64,000 nucleotides of DNA from Rhodococcus rhodochrous (GCF_014854695.1 NZ_CP027557.1:1674001-1738000); one strand, 5' to 3'. Counted from the stretch's first letter, positions 20,028 to 28,982 are shown. Numbers and translations are program-made. Notes: generated by a model from the letters alone, not told the origin.

Positions 20028-20909
20028 TCAGATCCAGCTGCACGCTTCTCGATGCCGGCCGAGCGCCGCAGCGTCCGGGCGATGAGCGGAGCTTTTCGGT
20101 ACGCGAAGCCGCTTGCCGGCCAGTGCGGCGTACTCGCTGCCCGCGAGTCGGGGAGCCACTTCGATGGTGAGGTCGCTGCGCACCGTCCACAGTTGCAGGT
20201 CGAACAAGGTGTGGAGGTCGGCACGGAGGAGAAGGCCATTGGGCACATGGTTGCTGTGCTCACCGAAGTAGCGGTCGATATGGGCCGCTTCCAGGACCGC
20301 TTCGACGTCGCATCCCGTGACTGCGCAACGACGTTCATACGCTGCCAGCAGTGCGCGACGGAACTGGGGCTGACCGTATCGCACAGCAATGGCTCGTTGA
20401 GCGCGTTTACGGACATCGTCGCCCTTCTCATAGGTGGGAAGGCTGGCGGGCAACTCTATATCGACGACGGGGAAGTGGGCGAAAGCAAGATCGGCTTCCG
20501 GGCCGAACAGAGAGCGCAAGCGACTCTCGACAGACGGGTCGGACACTTGGTTGGCTCCGGCCTGCGCCGCGAGATTCCTCCCGAGCAACTTCTGCAACTG
20601 AGCCCAGGTGGGCGATGAAACCACGTCCTCACTGATTGTGTCGAACTCGAATCGGTGGGTGTAACCGCCGGTCCGAACGTCGCTCCAATGTGCGGGCGGC
20701 GCGCTGGGAGTGATTTCGTAGAGGCCGGAAGTTGCTCGTGCATACGCGACGAACCCGTTGCCCTGGCTCGTTATCCAGAAGTAGATGTCGTCACCGGGCG
20801 CAATCTTCTTGAAGTACGACGGGCTACGCACATCCCAGAAACCGTCGTCCCGCGCGTAATCCCAGTGTTGTGGCGTCTTCTCGTTGATCTTGACGATCCA
20901 GCTGGTCAT
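20028..20909 (-). CDS. EVE-domain HNH endonuclease (modification-dependent type)
   Basis: 293 aa. Residues 1-140 form an EVE (PUA-like) domain: SWIVKINEKTPQHWDYARDDGFWDV, GDDIYFWITSQGNGFVAYARATSG. The C-terminal HNH domain has CAVTGCDVEAVLEAAHIDRYFG and NGLLLRADLHTLFDLQL, with catalytic His and the Asn-His pair present. EVE-HNH fusions are described as type IV-like restriction enzymes that sense modified cytosines. In the island it follows the nuclease-helicase gene on the same strand, 98 bases apart, with a sequence element shared by both leaders. The start ATG is immediately followed by the conserved domain. Confidence 0.88.
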   Translation of the reverse strand: MTSWIVKINEKTPQHWDYARDDGFWDVRSPSYFKKIAPGDDIYFWITSQGNGFVAYARATSGLYEITPSAPPAHWSDVRTGGYTHRFEFDTISEDVVSSPTWAQLQKLLGRNLAAQAGANQVSDPSVESRLRSLFGPEADLAFAHFPVVDIELPASLPTYEKGDDVRKRAQRAIAVRYGQPQFRRALLAAYERRCAVTGCDVEAVLEAAHIDRYFGEHSNHVPNGLLLRADLHTLFDLQLWTVRSDLTIEVAPRLAGSEYAALAGKRLRVPKSSAHRPDAAALGRHREACSWI

Positions 20910-20936
20910 TGCCCATGCGCCTTCTCAGGTTCGCAT

Positions 20937-20976
20937 CGGGTGGGGGCATGTCCTGCTGCGGAAGTCCGTCGGGCCG
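20937..20976. repeat. Shared leader element, copy 1 (upstream of EVE-HNH)
   Basis: CGGGTGGGGGCATGTCC (20937-20953), then GCGGAAGTCCGTCGGGCCG (20958-20976). The same two blocks in the same order lie at 22914-22965. This copy is 28 bases before the EVE-HNH start codon. Confidence 0.8.
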
Positions 20977-21006
20977 TGCTCGGTGTTCGATACTCGTCGT
21001 GAGGTG

Positions 21007-22878
21007 TCAGTCGGTGATCAGTGCACGGAGCGCGTCGCGCGTTTCGGCGTCGGTCGAGTAGATGACGGTGCCGATCATTCCGCGGGTGAGCAGCACCTTG
21101 TAGACGTTGCGGACCAACCGGTCGAAGCGCACGTCGGAAATTCGCGTGCGATTCTTGAAGTCGGGATCGCGGTTGGCCTCTCGGACCGTGGTGAATCGTC
21201 CGTTACGCCAGACTAGATCAGGTCCGAGGATGACTCCGTTCCAGTCGTATTCGAAACCTTGGGCGGTGTAGACGCAACCGACCTGGCCGAAGCCGCCGTC
21301 CTCGGTAGCCCACAACGCTGCTGGGGGAGCGTCGCCGACCCGGCGGTCGCTCTTGCTGTTCCACGGACGCGCCCAGCTGCCGATCCGAACGTCGGGAACC
21401 AGATTTCCGGCCTTGTCCGGATTACTCCACGGCCAGCAGTAGCCTGCCGTCATCCGCGCCGAGTATCCGCGCTCCCGCTGCTGGGAGAGGAAATGTTCCA
21501 TCTCCTCGGGGCTGTCCGCAACACGAACGGTGAACTGCGGGTCGCCCTTCCACTCGAACGGCCCTCCGTCCTCCAGATCGAGCAGCCGCTTCACCCACAG
21601 CAGATACTCTTCGCTACCCCCGCAGCGGAACTGTTCTCCCAGGTGGATGTGCTGCGTCTCGAGCCCGAGTGAGGCTGCATAACGTTCGATCTGGGCGAAA
21701 GACCCCATCTCTCCGGGGCGTACCACCTGGTGCTCGTCGAGAAGGAAGACAGGGACGCGCGCGGCCGCAATGAGTTCGTCGACCTGCGGTCGGTCTGTGC
21801 GGAGCTCGGCTCGGGTGTAGCGGTCTACGGAAGTTTCGCGAATGCGGTGGGCCTCGTCGAGGATGAGGACGTCCAATCCATTGCGATCTGCCGTCATGAA
21901 TTGGTTGAAGTACTTGAACATCTTCTGCACGCGCGGCGCGCGGTGCCCCGCAACTTTCCGGAGGGTTTGCGTGAACGATCGAGACCCGGTCGCATGTAGG
22001 ACGGTTCGTCCACGCCGGGCGAGCTCGCCGAGCAGTGACAACGCCACCACGCTCTTGCCGCTGCCGGGACCGCCGGTGACGATGATGACGCGCTTGCGAT
22101 CGGCGGCGCGTGACTGTTCGACCTCGTGGAGTACGAGGTCGACGGCGAGCTGTTGGTTTCCGAGCAGATGGAACTGGGGGCGGTCGCGTACTTCTGCGGC
22201 GGCAACCTCGAGGAGTTGCCGGGAGGGGGCGATCGCCGACTTCATCAGAGCGTCGCCGGCGGAATAGCCGGGCGCAGGGGCGAGACGGCTCCGAAGGAAC
22301 GCGATCATGTCTCCGCGCTCGGCAGCGGTGAACATGCGTCCCGTGACGCTCATCGGATAGGAACGCAAATCGGCGACGGCGCTCTGATCGGTGGCGTTGT
22401 GGAGGTAGGCGATACCGGCAAGAGCGTCGGGTTGATCGGACACCGTGCGGGCGAAGTCCACGAGATAGTCGCAGTACCCCTTCACCTGTGCGGCCGGGTG
22501 CAGCTTCGGTCCTCCGGGCATCCCGGCTACCTCGACAAGTTCGGGGTTGTCCTCGTACCGCCGCGCTGCCGACCATTGCTTCAACTCGACGACCACATAC
22601 GAAGCTGCACCGGTCTGCGGATGCGTCCCCGCCAGGACGACGTCGGCACGCTGGGACGTCAGAGGAAGGTGATATTCGAGCAGCATCTCGACGTCGTCCA
22701 ACCCGGCGTCGACGAGGTCGCGAGCGAGTACGGGCAGGCTCCGTGCCCAGGACTTCTGCTCGGATTCTCCGGCGCGTCGTCCCGTGCGAAACAGCATCTG
22801 TTCCAACAACTGCTCCGCGAGCGATTCGGGACGATCGAGGTCGACGATCCGGCGGGCGGTAGTACGAAGCAGCGTCAC
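21007..22878 (-). CDS. PD-(D/E)XK nuclease fused to DUF2075 (Schlafen-like) helicase
   Basis: About 623 aa from GTG, which has GGGGA at good spacing; an ATG 48 bases further upstream gives a longer form with an unlikely Pro/Cys-rich start. The N-terminal domain has LEYHLPLTSQRADVVLAG and SYVVVELKQW, fitting a PD-(D/E)XK nuclease (Asp, Glu-x-Lys). The helicase part has Walker A VTGGPGSGKSVVAL, VLILDEAHRI, FLLDEHQVVRPGE and the late motif VLLTRGM, the DUF2075/COG3410 arrangement. DUF2075 proteins recur in defence islands. It shares a leader element with the downstream EVE-HNH gene, suggesting joint control. Confidence 0.85.
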   Translation of the reverse strand: MTLLRTTARRIVDLDRPESLAEQLLEQMLFRTGRRAGESEQKSWARSLPVLARDLVDAGLDDVEMLLEYHLPLTSQRADVVLAGTHPQTGAASYVVVELKQWSAARRYEDNPELVEVAGMPGGPKLHPAAQVKGYCDYLVDFARTVSDQPDALAGIAYLHNATDQSAVADLRSYPMSVTGRMFTAAERGDMIAFLRSRLAPAPGYSAGDALMKSAIAPSRQLLEVAAAEVRDRPQFHLLGNQQLAVDLVLHEVEQSRAADRKRVIIVTGGPGSGKSVVALSLLGELARRGRTVLHATGSRSFTQTLRKVAGHRAPRVQKMFKYFNQFMTADRNGLDVLILDEAHRIRETSVDRYTRAELRTDRPQVDELIAAARVPVFLLDEHQVVRPGEMGSFAQIERYAASLGLETQHIHLGEQFRCGGSEEYLLWVKRLLDLEDGGPFEWKGDPQFTVRVADSPEEMEHFLSQQRERGYSARMTAGYCWPWSNPDKAGNLVPDVRIGSWARPWNSKSDRRVGDAPPAALWATEDGGFGQVGCVYTAQGFEYDWNGVILGPDLVWRNGRFTTVREANRDPDFKNRTRISDVRFDRLVRNVYKVLLTRGMIGTVIYSTDAETRDALRALITD

Positions 22879-22913
22879 AGTCAGGTCCCCAAGGCAGCAC
22901 GAATCCACTCGTG

Positions 22914-22965
22914 CGGGTGGGGGCATGTCCGTAGCTGCTCATCGCAGCGGAAGTCCGTCGGGCCG
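22914..22965. repeat. Shared leader element, copy 2 (upstream of DUF2075 gene)
   Basis: CGGGTGGGGGCATGTCC (22914-22930) and GCGGAAGTCCGTCGGGCCG (22947-22965), the same blocks as at 20937-20976 but separated by 16 rather than 4 bases. It lies upstream of the GTG start of the nuclease-helicase gene. Confidence 0.8.
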
Positions 22966-23003
22966 CAGACAGAACTATATCGGTGAGGGTTGCCGCAACT
23001 CGT

Positions 23004-24041
23004 TCAGGGCGAGTGCGGCTGGTACGTACCGGACGATCTCCACAGCAACGAGCCGGCAGGCAAGGCCGCGTAGACGCCGTGAGCGGCCGACGCCGTCCGC
23101 TTGTGCAGAACCGGGATCCGGGTGAGGCTGGAAACGTCGGCCAAGAATTGTCGTTCCAGGGCTCGCGTCACATGGTCCTGCACTGGGATGCTGGCCGACT
23201 TGTCGAGGTTGCATCGCGCGTCGGTTGCTACCAGGTTGGCAACACCGTCGATGGGGATTATCGACCACGGCACCACGTGATCGATGTGGACTTCGGATTG
23301 CAGACGACCGTCGCAGTAGAAGCAGCGACCCGACTGCAGGTCACGGAGCGGGTCGACGAGAGCACGCAGCGCGGTGCGGTCGGTGCCGAAGAGAAAGCCG
23401 TCGACGTCCTCGGCATCGAGTTCGGCGCGGTTGAGATCGATGACATCGTGCGCCCATACGGAGCGGACGAAGGTTCTGAGCAGCACGGATGTGCGGCGAA
23501 GCCCCTCGGGCACACCTGGGCGCAGCACGATGACGGCGATCCGGTCGACGTCACTCACGGTCATCTTCTTGTGAAAGCCCCCCGCGTCGTACAGGAACTC
23601 GTCGCGGGCAGCGCTGTGGGGGACGGTCTGAAGATGCGTGAGAGGTTGTTGCGCGATCGTCAGCCGCACGGAGCGAACGAGTCGTCGATAGACCGGATGG
23701 GCGGACTCCCGAGCTGTCTCCGCGGTGCGAAGCCCATCGGATATCAGGATGTCTCGGACCTCTGCGACGCGATCCGGGATCGAACGTCCGCGCCGGACCT
23801 GAACGAGTCGTCCGTGGCGGTGGAACGACCGAACCTGATTCCAGTAATAGCCGATGATCCGGTGCGCGATCTCGTCGATCGGAACGGTGAGACTCCCGTC
23901 GGGAGCAGCGGTGTTCTCGACACAGATATCCACGAGCGCCATGACGGTCGCGAGTTTGTACGTGGAATTGCGGCGACCGGCTTCGAGGAGCTGCACGACG
24001 CGGCCGGCGACGTCGAGAGGATCAAGTGCCGCGTAGCTCAT
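23004..24041 (-). CDS. HNH endonuclease domain protein
   Basis: 345 aa. The C-terminal third carries a canonical HNH motif: CFYCDGRLQSEVHIDHVVPWS, then DGVANLVATDARCNLDKSASI with Zn cysteines, the HIDH catalytic pair and the Asn-Lys end. The N-terminal 220 residues are helical, with WNQVRSFHRHGRLVQVRRGRS, and probably act in DNA recognition; the same type of protein is found in phage-defence and restriction islands. It is the first gene of the leftward run of nuclease genes, about 126 bases upstream of the nuclease-helicase. Biological target unknown. Confidence 0.82.
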   Translation of the reverse strand: MSYAALDPLDVAGRVVQLLEAGRRNSTYKLATVMALVDICVENTAAPDGSLTVPIDEIAHRIIGYYWNQVRSFHRHGRLVQVRRGRSIPDRVAEVRDILISDGLRTAETARESAHPVYRRLVRSVRLTIAQQPLTHLQTVPHSAARDEFLYDAGGFHKKMTVSDVDRIAVIVLRPGVPEGLRRTSVLLRTFVRSVWAHDVIDLNRAELDAEDVDGFLFGTDRTALRALVDPLRDLQSGRCFYCDGRLQSEVHIDHVVPWSIIPIDGVANLVATDARCNLDKSASIPVQDHVTRALERQFLADVSSLTRIPVLHKRTASAAHGVYAALPAGSLLWRSSGTYQPHSP

Positions 24042-24455
24042 CCCGGCACAATATCCGCCGCTCGAGCCGTGAGGCTTTCGCGCTACGAATTCTGAACCGG
24101 AGGTCGTGCGGTGAGAGCGCTCGGTCGATGCGGTTCTTCTGTCAATCCGAATCGTTCATCGAAGATGTCCTGCGACGTGAGAGCGATCTATTGCTCGGCT
24201 CAAGCATGGGCGAGCAGCATCGTGACGTTTGGCCACTGTTTGTGGGGCGGATCCGAATGGAGACAGGGACGACGAGCGGCCCGCAATGATCGAACTCGAA
24301 CCCGAATTCGATATGTAGACGATAGGGGAGTGCAGTGGGCTTCCTCGCGCGCTGAACCGGGGTTTGCCCGCACTACACGCAGGGCGAGCCTCGGTTCAGC
24401 GCGCGAGAGTTGCACGGGCGCCGGCGGCCCGGAGGCAGGCGTCGGGCCTTCTGGA
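24042..24455. other. Gene-free stretch with one strong hairpin
   Basis: About 410 bases between the HNH gene start and the end of the astacin gene. No coding frame with family features was seen. The only clear structure is the hairpin at 24344-24407. Confidence 0.45.
24344..24407. terminator. Long stem-loop downstream of the astacin gene
   Basis: CTCGCGCGCTGAACCG and CGGTTCAGCGCGCGAG are perfect 16-base arms, extended by about three more pairs, with a loop of about 26-32 bases. It is about 50 bases past the stop of the leftward astacin gene. No T-run follows, so it may be a factor-assisted terminator. Confidence 0.55.
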
Positions 24456-26327
24456 CTACGACCCCTTCCACCACGACGTGTACATGCGGCCGTCGTTGCC
24501 GCAGATGACCGCGTCGAGATTCTTAGGACCACGCGCGATCGCGGTTACCTTACGACCGGCCGGGAAAACTCCGCCGATGTTGCGCCAGCGGTCGCCGATG
24601 CCCGACCAATCACCACCCTGGTACCACCACGACGTGTAGACACGACCATCATTTCCGCAGATGAAGAGGTCGATGCTGTCGCGGGACTTGGCAACCGCAC
24701 TCACCGGCGCACCCCTCGGGAAGACACCGCCGATGTTCCGCCACGTGTTGTTGAGGCCCGACCAGTCGCCGCCTTGGTACCACCAGGAGGTGTAGACGCG
24801 GCCGTCGTTTCCCGTGATGAACGCGTCGAGGTTGCCGGCGCTGCGCGACGTGACTGCGACAGGGGCGCCCGGAGGGAAGAAGCCACCGATGGAACGCCAG
24901 CGGTCGCCGATGCCGGACCAGTCGCCGCCCTGGTACCACCAGGAGGTGTATACGCGACCGTCGTTGCCGGTGATGAACAGGTCGATGCTGTTCGACGACT
25001 TGGTGATTGCGGTGACCGGTGCGCCCTTCGGGAACACGCCGCCGATGTTGCGCCAGTTGTTGTTGATGCCGGACCAGTCGCCGCCCTGGTACCACCAGGA
25101 GGTGTAGACGCGGCCGTCGTTGCCGGTGACGAACAGATCGAGATTGCCGGGGCTGCGCGAGGTGACCGAGATGGGAGCGCCCGGAGGGAAAAACCCACCG
25201 ATGGAGCGCCAGCGGTCGCCGAGGCCCGACCAGTCGCTGCCGTAGTACCACCAGGACGTGTAGACGCGTCCGTCGTTGCCGGTGACGAACAGGTCGATGC
25301 TGTTCGACGACTTGGCGATCGCGGTGACGGGCGCGCCCTTGGGGAAGACGCCACCGATGTTGCGCCATCGATCGCCGATACCCGACCAGTCGTTGCCCTG
25401 GTACCACCACGACGTATAGACGCGACCGTCGTTGCCCGTGATGAACGCGTCGAGATTGCCGGCACCACGTGATGTGACGGACAGCGGTGCTCCTGGCGGG
25501 AAGACGCCTCCGATGTTGCGCCATCGGTCACCGATGCCCGACCAATCCGGATACAGCGTGTGCACCGCGGTGATGTCGCCGCGCGACAGGCCGTTCCGTT
25601 GCCCCATCACCACGCCGGGCGGCAGTGGGACTCGCGGCACGATAGTGGGTTGCCCATTGGTGCTGAACGCTGTCGCCGAATAGTGCATGACGGATCCGAA
25701 GTCGTAGGCACCGATGTCGTCGCCATCCGTGATGTGCTGGTCGAAATTGTGCGCACTCGCGGGATCGATGTTCGAGAAACGGATCTCGACCAGATTGTTG
25801 CGGTCCTCCCGGCTCTGCTCGTGCCACAAACCCAACGCGTGGGCCATCTCGTGGACGACGGTGCCGACAGGAGCATTGGCAGCGATCTCGATGTCCTGAC
25901 GACCACCGCGCATACCGACCGGTGACCGGCTCGCTGTGCTCGGACGGAATCGCACGTAGTTCGCGTGCCCCGCACGTGCGATGAACCGTATTCGGGTGTT
26001 GGCGGTCCAGTGCGCCACGGCGTCCGTGATGCGCTGGGCGTTGGGGAATGCGGGGTCGACCTCGAACGGGACGGTCGCGTTCGGCCAGCGCAGGTGAGCT
26101 CCCGTGATGCCGATCCCCTCGGGACCGGCCTGGGCTGCGACCTCCTCGACCGTACCCAGCACGATGTCGCCTTCGAACACGGCCAGGCCGTCCACATCGG
26201 CGTATTGAACTTCCCGATCACCGTCGGCGGTATGGACGACGGCCGTGCCGGCGACCGGCCCCGATCGGTATTCGCCGGTGTCGCCGTAGTCCTCGGCGTG
26301 GGTGAGTGGTGCTTCGTCGATGGACAT
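24456..26327 (-). CDS. Astacin-like metalloprotease with seven-bladed PLL-type propeller
   Basis: 623 aa. The zinc motif HEMAHALGLWH (residues 159-169) followed by EQSREDRN and the Met-turn SVMHYS (Met214) identify an M12A astacin catalytic domain. From about residue 261 to the end are seven 52-residue repeats, each starting DWSG and ending NDGRVYTSWWY, as in PLL/DUF346 fucose-type lectin propellers. No signal peptide is visible; the N-terminus (MSIDEAPLTHAEDYG) is hydrophilic and acidic. It lies downstream of the YbaY-like and trypsin/NucA genes and may share their transcript. A glycan-targeted protease exported by a non-Sec route is the inference. Confidence 0.88.
   Translation of the reverse strand: MSIDEAPLTHAEDYGDTGEYRSGPVAGTAVVHTADGDREVQYADVDGLAVFEGDIVLGTVEEVAAQAGPEGIGITGAHLRWPNATVPFEVDPAFPNAQRITDAVAHWTANTRIRFIARAGHANYVRFRPSTASRSPVGMRGGRQDIEIAANAPVGTVVHEMAHALGLWHEQSREDRNNLVEIRFSNIDPASAHNFDQHITDGDDIGAYDFGSVMHYSATAFSTNGQPTIVPRVPLPPGVVMGQRNGLSRGDITAVHTLYPDWSGIGDRWRNIGGVFPPGAPLSVTSRGAGNLDAFITGNDGRVYTSWWYQGNDWSGIGDRWRNIGGVFPKGAPVTAIAKSSNSIDLFVTGNDGRVYTSWWYYGSDWSGLGDRWRSIGGFFPPGAPISVTSRSPGNLDLFVTGNDGRVYTSWWYQGGDWSGINNNWRNIGGVFPKGAPVTAITKSSNSIDLFITGNDGRVYTSWWYQGGDWSGIGDRWRSIGGFFPPGAPVAVTSRSAGNLDAFITGNDGRVYTSWWYQGGDWSGLNNTWRNIGGVFPRGAPVSAVAKSRDSIDLFICGNDGRVYTSWWYQGGDWSGIGDRWRNIGGVFPAGRKVTAIARGPKNLDAVICGNDGRMYTSWWKGS
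24459..25547 (-). repeat. Seven tandem 156-base coding repeats
   Basis: Each unit encodes one propeller blade. Odd and even units alternate in type: odd blades carry PPGAP-x-SVTSR, even blades PKGAPV-TAI-x-KSSNSID. This pattern implies duplication of a two-blade unit. DNA identity between like units is high enough that recombination between them is likely. Confidence 0.9.
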
Positions 26328-26432
26328 GGGATGTGTTCCTTTCGTGGGGTGCGAACCGTCCCGGTCGGGAGTCGATTCGTTCGGTACGGGATCCGATGGC
26401 CTTCTCCCGCAGAGGTTGTGATGGCAGAGTCG

Positions 26433-26774
26433 TCAGGTGACCACGTCGACCGGCGCTGTGAGCGGACCGGCGTCACCGGTCACAGGCACCGGTATCGACC
26501 GGGTCGACAGCAGGTCGCCGATCGCGACCATCCCGTCACCGACGATGTCGACGTGGCAACGCAACGACAGTGCGGTTGCAGCAGGCACTTCCGGTGCATC
26601 GAGTACGAAGGGGATACGTCCGCCGGGCCGTACTGGAATGCCTTCCATCGCGATACTCGCCAGCACCGGCGCAGTCCCGTCCGTGTACGACACGTCCCTG
26701 ACCTCCACCACGACCCGCGCCGTCGTGTTGGGTGCATCGGTCGGAATCGTCACGACTCCGCGGACATGCCTCAC
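26433..26774 (-). CDS. YbaY/YscW-like beta-sandwich protein
   Basis: 113 aa from GTG. The sequence GVVTIPTDAPNTTARVVVEVRDVSYTD, followed by PGGRIPFVLDAPEV and YV-type strand segments, fits the YbaY family (PF09619, type III secretion lipoprotein chaperone YscW-like). Family members are usually periplasmic lipoproteins; here there is no signal peptide or lipobox, so the protein should stay in the cytoplasm or leave with its neighbours. It lies 23 bases after the trypsin/NucA gene and 105 bases before the astacin gene on the same strand. A chaperone or carrier role for the adjacent hydrolases is a guess. Confidence 0.7.
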   Translation of the reverse strand: MRHVRGVVTIPTDAPNTTARVVVEVRDVSYTDGTAPVLASIAMEGIPVRPGGRIPFVLDAPEVPAATALSLRCHVDIVGDGMVAIGDLLSTRSIPVPVTGDAGPLTAPVDVVT

Positions 26775-26797
26775 GCGTCCTCACATCGGCTGAGTCG

Positions 26798-28654
26798 TCA
26801 CCAATGGATGGCTGCCACCGAATCCAGTGGTTCGGTGATCGCCTCCGCCGCGACCTGCAGATCCGCATCACGCAACGTCTGCGGGAACCGCAGCAGTGCG
26901 CGCTGTTCGATCTCGGTCAACGGCACCTGGAAGACCCGGAACTCGTCGAGGTCGAGCACCTCGAGTTGGTCGAGGTTCTGGCTCAGCAGGAAGCCTCTGG
27001 CCTTGAGCTCGCCGTTCTCCACGAACACGAGCACCTTCCAGAACTCGCGGGGGATCTTCACCCGTCTGAACTCGCGGTCGTCGTCCGCGAACACCGGGCC
27101 GCCGAACGCCGATACCTTCAGATCGTCGACGTCCACATCAGCGAAGACCGCGTCTTCGAGCCTGCCCCAGATCCCGTCGCGGGCGCTCTGGTTGAAGTCG
27201 TCCATCTGCGGGGTGATGTTGGTGTAGAAGAACGAGTCGGTGTTCGCCTTCTTCGCCTCGCTCGTGCTGCCCCACAGCAGGTCGGCCCGTCGTGCGAGGT
27301 GCCCGCGATCGAGTCGGTTCGATCGATACAGCTCGTTGCCGACCTGGGCGTCCGCTGCCAGCCGTGGATCCTTCACGAAGTCGATGTTCTTGCGGCTGAG
27401 TTTCTTCATGGATCCGCCGTCGATGTTCCACGCCACCCAGGCCGCGAACCGGCGCGACTTCCGCATCGTCAGCGAGAAGTGCGTGTAGTGCAGCACCTCG
27501 GACCCGTCGTTCGCCTTCGCGATGTCGGGCTTCACCTCGGCCGTCACGTCGGGAAGTGGGACGGGCGTCGACAGGAAGTTCGGGTCGTAACCGACGGCCG
27601 CGACCGCCTCTTCCGACGCGGGCGGGGTGAGGGTCACACCCAGCTTCTCGAAGACGGACTGCGGGAGGCACGCCAACGCGTGCTCGTCGGAGCTACCGTT
27701 GGCCTCCCCGGCGAAGTGCAGCCCGGCCAGGACGGTGGTCGCCGCGCCGGTTCCGGACCGGAACATCCACGCCGCTCCCGAGTCGCCACCGCTGCTGATC
27801 TCACCGTCGGCTGCCGGGTGCTTCGGGTCGGGTCCGATCTCGAACCCACCGATGGACTTCGTGCCGACCCCTCGATACGTGATCTTGGCGATCACATCGA
27901 CACGACGCACCAGACCGTGGGTGATGCCGGTGGTGCGACCGCTCTTGATCACCTTGTCGCCGAGCTCGGGTTCCCCGATAGCGTCCGGGACGACGCCGAG
28001 CCCACGGATCTCCGGATCGAACTGCCGATCCTCGATCGTCGCCACGGCACAGTCCCCGGCCGGCCCCAGATGCGACCGCGCGAGTCGTCCCACCCGATTA
28101 GCGTTGATGCGGTTGTCGTCGTGCGGGCCGGGCTGGACGATCGTGTCGCCCACCCGACCCGTCGCGTTGTGAAGCACGTGCCAGTTGCTGAGCATGTACG
28201 GGGTGTGGTTGTCGACGTCGTAGACGACGCATCCGATCGTCCCGGCACTGACACTCGTGTGCCCGACGCTCACACCCGGGACGATCGGATCCAGTCGCGT
28301 CTTCCGGGGCGGCGTCGCTGCTTCCGGGACGCGATGGAATGCGGGTTCGTACGACCTCTCGATCACATCGGTCGGAACCTCCACACCGTTCACGGTGATG
28401 CTCTCGGGAAGTGGGGAGGTACCCAATGCTTCGAGAGCCTCGGGCTCCGATACCTTCTCGTTCACCGTGAACTGCACTGCGAGTTCGCCGGTCGGTTGGC
28501 CGTCCACATGCTTGTATCCGACGCCGACGGACGAGACGTTCGGATCGTCGAGGTAGTCGGCGCCCTTGGTGCGGATGAACTTCCGCAGAGCGATGGCGAG
28601 GTCGTCCTTTCGTGGGCGGGGCGTGCGTCCGTTTCCGCGATTCTTTGCAGGCAT
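26798..28654 (-). CDS. Trypsin-like protease fused to DNA/RNA non-specific endonuclease
   Basis: 618 aa from the ATG of MPAKNRGNGR, which has AAGGGGA upstream. The N-terminal serine protease has a full triad: His159 (SNWHVLHNA), Asp201 (GDCAVATIED) and Ser292 (SGGDSGAAW). The C-terminal domain is a NucA/EndA-type beta-beta-alpha-Me nuclease with LDRGHLARR (His452) and the Asn-bearing FFYTNITPQ segment. No signal peptide is seen. First gene of a probable operon with the YbaY-like and astacin genes; a CGNGTA-N6-TACYCG site lies 87-104 bases upstream. Protease-nuclease fusions of this kind suggest a toxin-like effector activated by processing. Confidence 0.85.
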   Translation of the reverse strand: MPAKNRGNGRTPRPRKDDLAIALRKFIRTKGADYLDDPNVSSVGVGYKHVDGQPTGELAVQFTVNEKVSEPEALEALGTSPLPESITVNGVEVPTDVIERSYEPAFHRVPEAATPPRKTRLDPIVPGVSVGHTSVSAGTIGCVVYDVDNHTPYMLSNWHVLHNATGRVGDTIVQPGPHDDNRINANRVGRLARSHLGPAGDCAVATIEDRQFDPEIRGLGVVPDAIGEPELGDKVIKSGRTTGITHGLVRRVDVIAKITYRGVGTKSIGGFEIGPDPKHPAADGEISSGGDSGAAWMFRSGTGAATTVLAGLHFAGEANGSSDEHALACLPQSVFEKLGVTLTPPASEEAVAAVGYDPNFLSTPVPLPDVTAEVKPDIAKANDGSEVLHYTHFSLTMRKSRRFAAWVAWNIDGGSMKKLSRKNIDFVKDPRLAADAQVGNELYRSNRLDRGHLARRADLLWGSTSEAKKANTDSFFYTNITPQMDDFNQSARDGIWGRLEDAVFADVDVDDLKVSAFGGPVFADDDREFRRVKIPREFWKVLVFVENGELKARGFLLSQNLDQLEVLDLDEFRVFQVPLTEIEQRALLRFPQTLRDADLQVAAEAITEPLDSVAAIHW

Positions 28655-28740
28655 CCTGAATCCCCTTTCAACACGGCGCTGAAATGGAGGGTGGCGCCGT
28701 CGGCACGCCACAATCGTCGCGGTGATTCCTGGGGACTACA

Positions 28741-28758
28741 CGAGTAGGGCGCTACCCG
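28741..28758 (-). promoter_or_regulatory. Regulon site A
   Basis: CGAGTA-GGGCGC-TACCCG on the plus strand; on the minus strand it reads CGGGTA-N6-TACTCG and is followed by TG, like sites B and C. It lies 87-104 bases before the trypsin/NucA start. Confidence 0.65.
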
Positions 28759-28802
28759 AAATGACTGGGCGACGCCACCCGCACACGGGAGCACGGTGAT
28801 TC

Positions 28803-28828
28803 CGTACTCGGACGATTGCCCGAGTACG
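28803..28828. promoter_or_regulatory. Everted half-site pair in the divergent promoter region
   Basis: CGTACTCGG-N8-CCGAGTACG, perfect 9-base arms. It uses the same TACTCG/CGAGTA half-sites as sites A-D, but in outward order, and sits midway between sites A and B. Confidence 0.6.
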
Positions 28829-28888
28829 ACAGCAGGATCCGACCTCGCGACCTCTACTCGATTCGGCAACCCCTCGGCCACCCGAATC

Positions 28889-28906
28889 CGCGTAGTAGGG
28901 CACTCG
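28889..28906 (+). promoter_or_regulatory. Regulon site B
   Basis: CGCGTA-GTAGGG-CACTCG followed by TGC. It is 77-94 bases before the V8-like chimera start. Confidence 0.55.
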
Positions 28907-28982
28907 TGCGGTCGGCGCTGTCCGCTTCCATCCTCGACACGAGTCCGAGTGACACTCTCGGTCGAATTCGGAAGGAAGAACA

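Noticed and set aside
24111-25472. 453-codon plus-strand frame over the astacin repeats
   Set aside because: Repetitive only because the opposite strand encodes tandem propeller blades; no start-site support.
26732-28747. 671-codon plus-strand frame opposite the trypsin/NucA gene
   Set aside because: Antisense of a protein with complete protease and nuclease motifs.
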